A DNA stretch of 52,088 bases from Fragilaria crotonensis (Eukaryota; Bacillariophyta; Fragilariophyceae; Fragilariales; Fragilariaceae). Position 1 is the stretch's first letter; each line of letters opens with the position of its first letter. The notes under the pieces were generated by a model. It made no database searches. It was not told the DNA's origin and worked only from the letters and a program-made list of their open reading frames with translations. Location: the NCBI GenBank assembly GCA_022925895.1, contig JAKSYS010000446.1, positions 1 to 52,088 of the forward strand, given 5' to 3'. Below are positions 42,499-52,088 of this stretch, in pieces. Made by a program: the position numbers and the translations under genes.

Positions 42499-43701
42499 TC
42501 AGGAGATACCGGTACCGCGGTGCTTCCTCTTACCTTCGCTCGAATCGCGTCGCTTGCGATCGCTTTGTCGAGGAGGAGGCGGATCTTTTGGGGCTCGTTC
42601 AACCAATAGGTGATTGAGATGATGCACCGCTTCCTGAGGATAATGAGTAAAGGGGATAAGTTGCGCTTTTCATAGAAGAAAATGTTTGCGACGTGAACTT
42701 ACTGTCAATGCATTTGGAAAGCCATTGATTGCGTCAATCATTTCCAGTTTCCTTTCTTGCTCCAAACGTTGTTTCTCAATGTGTTCAAGCCTTTCTGGAG
42801 ACTTTTACGACGAAGCGTCAGCAAAGGTTATGACTGAGAGAATATAAGCACCCATGCATGATCTGCTTACCATGTATTTGTAATCGAAATCATTTAGGGC
42901 CACTTCTATTTCAACTTGGCGTCGGTCGATATCTTGCAGCAATTCTCGCAATGACTTTCCATATTGAAGCTTCTCCGATTCGAGCGCCGCACACATGCTC
43001 TGTACCGATTGCTTGCGCGTGACCCGTCTTGATGCGGCGCTTGCAGCCCTCGCCGCGAATCTATGTTCCAGCTGGGCAAACCGGAATTTTTTCTCTGCCA
43101 TCTTCAAGTCGTTTTTCTGTGAGGACCGGAGTCGTAAAAATTCGTCATAGATAAAGCGCTCCATCCGCTTATCCTTGTCTCTCTCCCCACTCCTATTTTT
43201 TTTTGGTGGTGGATCACTGACTGTCTCAGGATCCTCCACCAGAAATCTGGCAGGCATATCGGCATAGTTCACGTCTTGCTTCGAGCGCGAAGACTTGCGA
43301 ACGTCTCCAGGATCAATTTCCTTCTTGTCACGAATTCGTTGTTGCTTGGGCTTAGCCATAGGCTTAAGATCCCCAAGTCCTAGTCTCGAGAGGACTTCTT
43401 TGTTTCTCCGAATGCGCTCGAATCGACGTTTTTCCAATGATGAAAGACCTCCACCAGCTTCGTCGTCGTCGGACGAATCAGAATCCTCTGATTGGCTCGC
43501 AATGTCATCATCATCATCGCCATCGCCTTTTTCGCTCCCCTCGTCATCATCATCCACATCCTCTTCTTGATTCTCAGCGTCATCGTCGCTGGTGTCGCAA
43601 TCGCCTCCCGACGTATCCTCCTTCTCGTTTCCGTTCGATTCCGTTTCCCCCCTCACCTCTTCCATTGCTGATTCGTCCAGATTCCCAGCCAAGGTTGTCA
43701 T
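42499..43701 (-). CDS. Acidic coiled-coil nuclear protein, possible N-terminal part of the BRWD-like gene
   Basis: Three exons, 43701-42871, 42801-42703 and 42633-42499, with two 69-nt introns (GTAAGC...AAAAG; GTAAGT...CCTCAG), all phase 0; 354 residues as read. Residues 25-85 are almost all Asp, Glu and Ser. A basic stretch follows (KRRFERIRRNKEVLSRLG), then YADMPARFLVEDPET and long charged helices likely to form a coiled coil (about 185-310). No catalytic domain is seen. After the stop at 42499 the other two frames still look protein-like (acidic, then ending KVSKKED near 42345), so the true C-terminus may be longer with one or two indels. The next coding segment on this strand is the BRWD-like gene, so the two may be one gene. 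Confidence 0.55.
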
Positions 43702-45257
43702 GACTTGGTATTGTGTCTTGCAGAGAATGGAAAGCGTTTGTCAAATCCTTTGTCTCGCGTTTCCTCCGTTAGACTTGCTGCACGAAAATAGAGATTTTCT
43801 CTCGGAGTCGGTGTGAAATAAAAACTGTTCCGTGCAATCCACGTAGATTGTATACTACGAGGCGGCAAGTGAGGCGGAGGACATGTTTCCCACCTCCCAA
43901 GCACATACCAAAATTATTCAAAAAATGAGATCTGAGTAGCTGGTGGTCAACTTTGTGATGGATGCAAACATGCTATTATTACTTGTAGTACCAGGTACAG
44001 AACTAGAGAGGCGCTCTAGTCTAGCTATGAGTAGAGTAGACTACAACTCCACATTCTAGATTTTAACATTAAATCCAATCGGCGTCGCGGATCGGGAAAT
44101 ATACAACGACTACGTAGAACGCATAACACTACACTACACTAAACTAGATTACTTCACCGATGACGAAATTGACAGTCCATTGCCCCCAAGCACAATTCAT
44201 GTGTTTCTAATATCGCCACAATTAAAGCAACCAGTACGACGAAGCGGATTGTCAATGAATACAAGATTTACATTATACATATTATACTGAAGTGTACTGT
44301 ATCCTCCACTAATAAAAGTACCAAGTAGAGCAGCATTTATAAAAGGATTTTGGTTACCGCCATATCTACTGAACTAGAAACCCAATCGGAGCCATTCAAT
44401 AAATTTCATTGTTGACAACACTATACGCCATTATAGCATCATTCATCAAACCTGGTGGTCCATGCCAACCGGGTTGGTTGGATCCTCGTAGTACATAGTA
44501 CATACCGATACATCAGAATCTACAGTGGTATGGAGTATAGAATCCTCCAAGGTCCGAGTACTATACTCCAAAGTACAGTAGACGGTAGAGGGTCCGTGTA
44601 TGGACAACGTACCACGTACAGTACCGTATTCCTACCTTCGTACGGTACGTTTATGTGGACTGGAGAGGGCAATCGAAAGATGTATGCATAATGAGAATGA
44701 GACAGCATTTTTGACGATGAGCCAAAATTGGACAGTACTCAGGTAGGATTCTATGATACTGTACAGTGTCAATGGTCTATCTTACCAGTACCGGTACTTG
44801 TACCACGGATACACAACAGAAAACCTTTCCATGCAGAGATTGCTTCTCGTTGTTCTTGTCTTTAACCGAACAAGCGCCAACTATCCATTAAGCCATTCAT
44901 AAACACCCACCCACTCGTGTGTAAACATAGACAGACTTACGCCATTGCTTCCCTGTCCAACGATACTTGTGGCACAATTTAGAGGAAATTGTTATTACGA
45001 CTGTAGCTTATATATTGCAAGAGGATGTAGTATTCATATTTCATACTCCATTGCTCGGACTTCCTGGAGTACCAGCTACTTGATACTGGAGTACGGAAGT
45101 ACTGGTACAGTTGTGTGGATTCATTGCAAGCAGCAAGCAGCACGAGCGATTCGACGGCCAGAATTTTGACGCAAGAAAGGTCGCTTTCTGATCGAATTTC
45201 AAAACGCAGCATTGAAGATTGAATTTGAAGCTAACAGACAAAGGCAACGAATTCATC
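43702..45257. other. Intergenic region, no gene seen
   Basis: A/T-rich and GTAC-rich spacer between divergent genes (minus-strand acidic protein, plus-strand PNRC-like gene). Motif-dense parts are 44480-44660, 44750-44810 and 45060-45110. No RNA gene recognised. Confidence 0.5.
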
Positions 45258-46287
45258 ATGAGCAATCTATCTGACAATGACGTCAATGAAGCGACCGCTG
45301 CTCTTAAAGGCATGCTAGGTATCGGGAGCGGAAGTGCTGGCCCAACACCCAGTAAAAGCGCAGGAGGGAAACCGAAGGGTGCAAAACAAGGAAGGAAGGG
45401 AATCAAGAGACTCCAAAGCGTGGCAGCAAACAAAACGATAGAAGTGAAAGCAACCCCGGCCTGGTGGAGGTTCCAACACAAAGGCGCAACAAAATTTTGC
45501 CTGGTCTGCCTTCCAGGCCTCACCAGATGCCTCAGCATTGCCTATCCCTGCCTTTGTATCTCCTGTTAATTCGGCTACAGGTGACGAATCTTCGACCCAG
45601 TTAGACCCCAGCCAATTAATCTCCCTGCTCTCGAGATCGGGAGATCAGCAGCTAAATCCTGTTCCGGTTGAAATCATCAATGCTCCTCGGGCCGAAGATC
45701 TTGAGGCACAGCAGATTGCAGAAGCCGAAAAGGCGAAAGGAGCTACTCCTCAAGTGGAATCGCAACTTGATGCCAACACCCAGAACGAACAAGCACTGCA
45801 GGAGGAAGCCAAACCAGTGAGCGAAAAAGGAATCAACCTTGCAGCACTCGCAGCATCTCCTACGAGTAACCCTCAGTACCCTCCAAGGGTCCACGGGGCT
45901 GGATTACTGGCGCCGCCTCCCACCCCTTTCTCGTCACCACAACTTCCACCGAGATATCTTTCTCACGGTCACTTCAGTTCACCACCTCCACAACAGCTGC
46001 CTCAGAGTTATGTGACGATGCAGGTTCAAGTTCCACCCATTCTGGGACCCGACAGACGCTTGGTGGTGCATTCTCCGGCTGGTTATCCTGTACAGATTCT
46101 GATTCCCGATGGCGTGCCACCTGGCATGGTGATTCCAGTTCATGTTCCGACATCACCCATGATTCCTTCGCCGTATTACGCGCAACATCAGCAGCAGCCG
46201 CAGCCCTTTGTTCATCCTCAAAATCAATACTATGGTAGTCCTTCCCCATCATGGCGATCAGCCCAAGCACCAACATCCTCATTCTAA
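45258..46287 (+). CDS. Proline-rich protein with PNRC/EDC1-type Dcp1-binding motif
   Basis: Starts at the ATG 45258 (followed by SNLSDNDVNEA) and shifts frame once near 45455; the total is about 340 residues. The key feature is at 45496-45555: FAWSAFQASPDASALPIPAF. It fits the FAGxxFxxSPxxxxLPxPxF consensus by which PNRC1/2 and yeast Edc1/2 bind the EVH1 domain of Dcp1 and activate mRNA decapping. The rest is low-complexity: a Lys/Gly-rich N-terminus, a Gln/Ala/Glu-rich middle, and a Pro/Gln-rich C-terminus with a 'VQVPP...VHSPAGYPVQILIPDGVPPG' stretch, a Pro-Gly pattern found in several algal proteins. The motif is almost perfect, so a decapping cofactor in cytoplasmic P-bodies is a good inference. 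The frame change is probably an indel, since no intron fits. Confidence 0.7.
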
Positions 46288-46706
46288 CTAGCCGTACTAG
46301 TCTCACCTTAATGGATACGTGAAACGAAGAAGCTTAGCTATTTAAGGATGTCTGTTACGTTGAGGCGTTCTTTCTATGCATGGCCATGTGCCGAACTGAT
46401 TCACCGAATCTCCTTTGCACTTATCGAAAACGGCCAAGGAAAGCCTAGTAACTTCCATTCGACACTTTTGGATCCCAAGAATTGCTCGGTCTCGGTTACG
46501 CGGGTGTACCTACGCCACATATGGAAGTTTGCAGTGCGCGTACGACAATCGAAATCGTTCGAATACAAAAACACAGCGATTAATCCACTAGTGCACACAA
46601 GGACTGGTGATTTTGAGTCTATACATCATTATATGCCTTTAACTTCTTACCCAAAACTCGTTGCACGGCAACCGCTAAATCCATCGGACCCCACCTCTCT
46701 CGCCCT
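46288..46706. other. Convergent intergenic region
   Basis: Lies between the stop of the PNRC-like gene and the stop of the GH81 gene. A 290-codon plus-strand frame (46348-47220) crosses it but over half of that frame is antisense to GH81 exons, so I do not call it. Confidence 0.5.
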
Positions 46707-49700
46707 CTACGGGACAGGACATCCCTCCGTCACAGTACAACATTCATTACAATCGCCCGAAGTCGGATCCCAAGGACGCGGAGAGCAACCACCCAGCTCG
46801 ACCCAACGTGCAAAAGTAAGGGTCAATGTCAACTGGGCACAAACTCTTTCGGCAAACGTCTTGGGTACACGGAGGACACGCGGATGGGTCAACCACAGTC
46901 TTCACAGGAATCACAACCTTCCTTGGACATCGTGTCGTCTCGCAGCATTCGGAACACTGTGGTTCTTCGGGCCATGGGTCTTCTTGGCATCCACCACTAC
47001 TTGGCCCTTTCGTGCAGAGGAAGGTCCTTTCGTAGACAGGACAACGATTCAAGATACTATTGCATACTTCGTTGGAACAAGGAGGGCAGTGACTGTCTTC
47101 TTTCACCACGACGACTTCGTCGGTGCCTGTTGGAGTTGCAGCCACCGCACTCGCTTGGGTATTCGAGTCGTCCCACAGTCGCGCATGCGACCGACTGAGA
47201 TTTGCCCATGGTTTCAATAAGCCAGTTGATGCGTTCTTTGCAGGTGAACCCTCCAGCATCCATGTCAAGTACTGCAGCTGTGCATGTCTCAGGCACACCA
47301 CAGTCAACGAGTTCAAAGACAAAATCGTCTGACACGGTCGAGACTTCCGTGGTTTCCATATCTGATTCTGGGAGCACAATCGGTTCGATGTCAGGCCGGG
47401 TCGCAATAAACCAGATAGTGTTGGAGCGAGAGTGTCCATTACCACCGGCAGACTCGAAAACCTCCGAAGACAAGGCCTCGGCTCGCGCGAGTGCCTTCTC
47501 AAAATGACCAACCGAGGACAGTATTGCTAGCTGCAAAACGGACCATCCATCAGTTTCGCACGCGATCGCTTGGTTGCAGGCGTCAGCGAAAGGATGGTAC
47601 ATCTCTTCCAACCAAGCAGGATCATCACGTTGTTCTGAAATGGCAGTAATCGGCAGAAGCTGGATTCCATATGGAAGGTATGGTGCATTTCCAAACCATG
47701 TTTGAAACTGGGCCATAGAATTCCAAAGCATGCCCACCACATTCTGAACATACTGTTTTGGGTAGACGGCGAGACTTTCATTCTTGAGCCGCACATGCCA
47801 GTAGCGATCGGTAGATCTAATTTCAGTGGCAAGAAGAAGTCGTCCGACGTTTCTGATTTCAGCGGAAACGCCGGCATGCTCCGCACTATCTTTACAGTGC
47901 GGGCATTCGTTCCAGGCGTCAATCATGGCACTACCGAAGAGAGCGACAGCCTCATAGGCAGCAATGGCCTCACTGGAGGACTCTTGATTTCTTCCATTAA
48001 GAAAAGCAGGAAGGGGGATTCCACTGGCCCACGAGTGACCCTCATACCAATCCTTTTGGCGGAACATTGGAAAGCGACTGTCATCAGGAGATGGATTAGC
48101 AAAATCACGAATGAGCAGATTTACTCCTTCAAAGTGAGCGCGACCCCAATTTGGATCGAATTTCGCCACAACAGCCGCCGCGTAGATATGATAACCGTAA
48201 TGAAAGTGGTGATCGTTGTAGAATCCATTGCCAAAATTGAGTCCTTGATCAACAAATGCAGGACAGTCGGGAAACGTGTTATCGCAAGATGTGGTCTTGC
48301 CGTTGAAATAGCATCCACAGTTGACCAATCCGCCCCAACCCTTATCATACACAAAAGGAGATTCTGCAGTACCATTGATCCAAATCTCGACTCCAGCGCG
48401 CAGCAAATCCAACATCGCGGTTGTCTCTTCCGAGGTCGGCAAGGTCGAATTCTTGCATGCCACATCATAGGCTTTGCTAGGTTTGGCACAAATTTCTCTC
48501 ACCTCGTCCGCAATGACAAGGATCCTGGCAGTCTTGGCCAGAATCTTGCCAGAAAAGTAGGTATCGCCGACTCCCCTCAAATAGTATTCTGGGCCATGGA
48601 ATCCCATGTCCGACTGTAACGCACTCGACAATGCGGGCAACGCCTGAGCCTTTGGTGGGCGAGGTGCGCGGAGACCAATCGGCGGCAGTGTGTGGGGTAT
48701 TATCCACGGATCCTCTCACGATACAGGCGCGTCCCAGCATGACGGGGCGACAGAAATCTGCAGCTTTCCCAAGGAAATCGACATGATGGGGAAGCGCAAA
48801 CGAAATGAGTTCGAGCGGTTCGTCGCCTTCGTTCTGAGGAGTCATTAGCTGAGCATCCCAATCCAAAGTCAATGTTGCCTCATCATGCTCATGGTCAATG
48901 TCATATTTCACATTGGTTAGAGGGCCTGGGTACACATTGGCATGCTGACGCAAGAGATCGACGAAATCCTCGTACGTGGGAGCGGGCTTGGAACGATCAA
49001 AATCGCGACAATAGAGTGGATTCGCTCCCGACGTGCAATTGGTCACCAGCGCCACGCGGAACCAATTCAATGTCGTCGTCATGCGGATGAGGCTTGAATT
49101 GCAAAGCCGCACCTTCCCAAGAAGGATGGGAATTGACGCAGTGCAACAGGACGGGATGCGAGAAAAAGGCCCAAGTGAAATCGGTGTTTTCCAAAGTCAT
49201 TTTCACTTCACGTTGAATAAGAACTTTCTTGCCGTCGCAGGGCGCGAGCGCTTCATTATCAATAAGTAAACTTCCTCGGATGGGCCCATGACCTGCGATG
49301 GTGGGGAGGACGTTATCCGTGTTGAGAGGATGGCGGGTACTTCATTGTCATGTAGGGCATGCCGCGGACAATTGACGACGTCATAGCCGACGAATTCTGT
49401 CCGGGGACAAAAGGTTAGTGCCTTAGAATCAAGGAGTGCAGTAAACAAGGGCAGGCAGATGTCGTTGTTGATACGTACCCACGTCAACGTAATTCCCAAG
49501 GGAGTCATCTGGAGCACAGAATACTCGTTGGTCATTGTATTCACACTGGTCGCCTGCTTCGAGTTCTCCGCAGCCCCAAGAGTCAATCCATGGGGAATCA
49601 CATACGACAGCTGAATAACATTGCTAGAAGCATCGATATGATTCGGATGAATTTGAAGGCCTGGTATAGGACCGGCGAGGTCGACCATGTACGGGACGGC

Positions 49701-50084
49701 ATAGACACGTTGGAGTTCAGTCGTTTCGGCATGATTGAGAAGCAAATTTTGGTACCATTCATTAGTCGGAACTGCCGCATCGGCATTGGGACGATCAATA
49801 TAAGGAGGTGGTGAGGTATCGGCGTTCCTGTCAAACCCATACAAGTGCAAGTCGTAGACGGGATCAAGCTTAGAGAAGGGTTTTGGATGTGTGTATGTCA
49901 TGTCACTGGCAGGAGGTATGGACGTGGATTCTGAAGATTTGGAACGCATGAACATGCATGCTATGGCAAGGATGAGAATCACAGAAAGGATTCTGAGCCA
50001 CATTGAGTACCTGCTGTAGCACGATGTTGAACCTGTGTGAGTGGGACGTTTTTGTTCGAAGTCGATAGATCCTGTAATGCTCAT
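46707..50084 (-). pseudogene. Membrane-anchored GH81 endo-beta-1,3-glucanase with Cys-rich tail, five frameshifts
   Basis: Consecutive minus-strand frames read as one protein of about 1100 residues. A type II signal-anchor (WLRILSVILILAIACMF, about residues 29-45) is followed by the GH81 N-terminal beta-sandwich (NEWYQNLLLNHAETT, VIPHGLTLGA). Next comes the catalytic barrel with the family signatures GFYNDHHFHYGYHIYAAA, FDPNWG, WYEGHSWASGI and GRNQESSSEAIAAYEA; the HFHYGY and NQESSSEA segments hold the expected Asp and Glu catalytic residues. The C-terminus carries two Cys repeats of about 52 residues (CPPCSNEVC..., CPPCTQDVC..., each ending ECC..T). Frame changes lie near 49320, 49090, 48690, 47120 and 46800. 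GH81 cleaves beta-1,3-glucan such as the diatom reserve chrysolaminarin or callose. It is either recently decayed or intact with consensus indels. Confidence 0.8.
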
Positions 50085-52088
50085 CCGATCCGTGATCAGA
50101 TTTCAACATAGAGTACGTAGATCTGTCCGTGGAAGCGGGAGAAGGAGAAGGGTGGCCGGAGAGAGGAGTCATCTCGGAAGGCATAGCGCCTGCATTGTCG
50201 CCTGGGGAAATCATTCTCTTGACTTGGCTAGTTGTCTGGTTTATCGATCACTGGTAGATTCGACACACAGATCCTTCTATGCTCGTCAGAAACCTTCTAA
50301 GCAACTCAGAGAGGGATAAAGGTACTTTTCGATCGTATGCCAACAAAGAGTCGGGATTGTTGTCGATCAGATTTGTGTAACAGGACTTGTACCCAAGTTC
50401 TTGGTTGGTCTGGGACGACCCTACCCATCACCTTGGAAAAAGATTTGACACAAGTTTGACGTTTCACGGCCTCAGGTCTCACAGCGATGTTGTAGTCGGT
50501 ACTGTAGTACACCGGTAGTGTACTCCAAGTGCGTAACCGGTGGACAAAAACCACAGCTGTCTGTATGGTCGGGCAGATGACGGTTTCAAAAACGAGCGAA
50601 GGTTCTGGTGTTCCTGTTTTCCTCTTAAAACATCAATCGTACACACAAAAAAGCCCGCAGTTGCCATATGATATGTCTTCTATTTTACGGATTCCGATCT
50701 CTTGGTATTGCTCAATGGAATCATGGAGAATACACATGCATAAATATAATAATGTAATTGTATTTGCATGGTAGAGTCGGAGCATCTATTGGAACTGCTC
50801 GTACTCGAAGCTCGGAGTTGTATGAACATACCGTGGTAACATACCTGGTATCAGGTACCTGGTACCTGGAACCTGGTATGATAATATGCATTGTCCAGTG
50901 TATCAGAGTAAGACGTACTTGTATGACATATGGTGTACCTGGTACTTGTACTTGTACCTTGTGACACACTTTGGTTACAACAATTGTGACTCGTGACACA
51001 CAATCACGGGATCCAGAAAAGTTTTCAACGTTATTTCGCCTACGGTTCGATCACTATTAGACGTAGGAATGACGACGTCGAGCAACTTCTGATAAGAAGA
51101 TCACTGTGGACTCCATTTTCCTGCACAACCTGAGTCGGTGTTCTTGCTGAGTTAAAAGTGATGCTACAAGAGGAACAGGACTGTTCTGAGTTCTGACCTG
51201 TTTCATGTACCGGAGGACCTCGAGCACATGCACAGGCACAAATCAAAAGAACAACCAGCATGAAATACCAGTACTGTTGGACAGCACTCCAGAATTCTAA
51301 CAGACATGCTCTCACCTCTCACTTTTGGGTAATGCACATTGGAGCGATCAACAAAACCCTAATTCTCAAATAATACTAGTATCAGGTACCCATTCTTTGT
51401 CAATGCATTAAAGAACGTTTCCATAAGACATGCAACACAACTCTGCAGCATTTGGAAATGGATAAAGGCATTTGACTAAATGGTATGCCTGTTTATGAAG
51501 GGTTCTAAAACTCAAAAGCCTACCATCAACGGCATTGGTATGTCCAGCACAAGACAAGTGGCAGCACCAGACAATCCACAACACTTCAAGGTTAATTTAT
51601 CAGGATGAACTTGACATTATGTTGCACTTCTTGTTGCTCTACAACGGTAGTCCACTCAAGTTATTGTAAAAATATATTGTGCCAACAACATATTCCTCAT
51701 GTTTTGCTTCTTCAAGGTGCCCCAAAGTGCATGTGAGATTCTGGTGCACTCAGGCAACGTCAGGCACCATGCTTCACCATTGAAGTATTGTGAATTAAAT
51801 GATATGTATTCACCTTGGGCAACCCTGATGATGTGCTCATTGCAATCTGCAATTGGTCCAGTGCTGATCAACCAAGGAGGATAAATGCTGCAGACTGCCT
51901 TGGAGGAGTTTGTCATGCTTGACCTGGACCAGGGGTCAAATGGTATGGCAGTGCTGTAGATCATCCTTAGAAGACTGTAACACAGGTCAGCCTTTGCTTT
52001 TGGTTTGGTCAACAAATTCTTAGTGAAGAAATGCTGCTAAAATGCCAGTCACTTGCTGCCATCAGAGCTCCGAGCATGACAGTATCAA
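50085..52088. other. Intergenic and repeat-like region
   Basis: 50085-50320 is the likely promoter and 5' leader of the GH81 gene; a second frame there (50214-50020) could encode a longer cytosolic N-terminus. 50800-50960 is very rich in GGTACC/GTAC motifs. From 51330 the sequence resembles the degenerate repeat DNA elsewhere in the window; the 119-codon minus frame at 51656-52015 shows no known domain. Confidence 0.45.

Noticed and set aside
46348..47220. 290-codon plus-strand ORF
   Set aside because: Over half is antisense to the conserved Cys-rich C-terminus of the GH81 gene.
47702..48619. 305-codon plus-strand ORF
   Set aside because: Antisense to the GH81 catalytic barrel.
1..52088. 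tRNA, rRNA or spliceosomal RNA genes
   Set aside because: No region showed A/B-box-like motifs with a cloverleaf or other recognisable RNA signatures by eye; a covariance-model scan would settle this.

Overview
The window reads as nuclear DNA of a diatom, probably a pennate one. The reasons are short GT-AG introns of about 50-110 nt inside otherwise compact genes, a DUF6824 protein (a family typical of diatoms), a laminarinase-type GH81 glucanase, a spermidine-synthase-like/SET fusion, and several kinds of eukaryotic transposon. No tRNA, rRNA or bacterial-style operon was seen. The species cannot be named from sequence alone.

Layout. 0.1-10.4 kb is a gene-dense, well-preserved segment: PIG-F (GPI anchor synthesis, +), a secreted spermidine-synthase-like/SET fusion (+), an eIF4B-like RRM/RGG protein (+), an NSD-like PHD/SET histone methyltransferase (-) and NF-YB (-). 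Their introns keep frame cleanly. 10.4-14.2 kb is gene-poor and holds an intact-ended 682-bp hAT-like MITE with an 8-bp target duplication. A DUF6824 gene (-) follows at 14.3-15.0 kb.

15.5-26.0 kb is the most unusual part. Three arrays of a palindrome-ended repeat of about 39 bp, separated by variable spacers of about 13 bp, alternate with three genes: a GNAT-domain protein with DUF6824-like modules, a probable 2-oxoglutarate/Fe(II) dioxygenase, and a Mutator-like (MULE) transposase with FAR1-type and SWIM zinc-binding regions. A motif of about 50 bp with a TGACGTCA core lies in inverted orientation at both outer flanks. I read the block as a large MULE-associated element with cargo genes set between hairpin arrays, possibly undescribed.

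26.4-33.9 kb is older degenerate repeat DNA, split by a young Ty3/gypsy retrotransposon (27099-32596, minus strand, LTRs about 98% identical, 5-bp target duplication CAACA).

34.4-50.1 kb carries host genes: aquaporin (+), a Tudor/KOW-like repeat protein with AT-hook (-), a PHD protein (-), a BRWD/PHIP-like double-bromodomain protein (-), an acidic coiled-coil protein (-), a protein with a PNRC/EDC1-type Dcp1-binding motif (+), and a membrane-anchored GH81 beta-1,3-glucanase (-). Most of them show single-base frameshifts that can be followed from one frame to the next. These are either decay or consensus indels. The last 2 kb is repeat-like and without genes.

Functionally the window is rich in chromatin writers and readers (two SET proteins, PHD, bromodomain, Tudor-like, NF-YB). 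It also holds translation and mRNA-decay factors (eIF4B, PNRC-like) and membrane or carbohydrate proteins (PIG-F, aquaporin, GH81).
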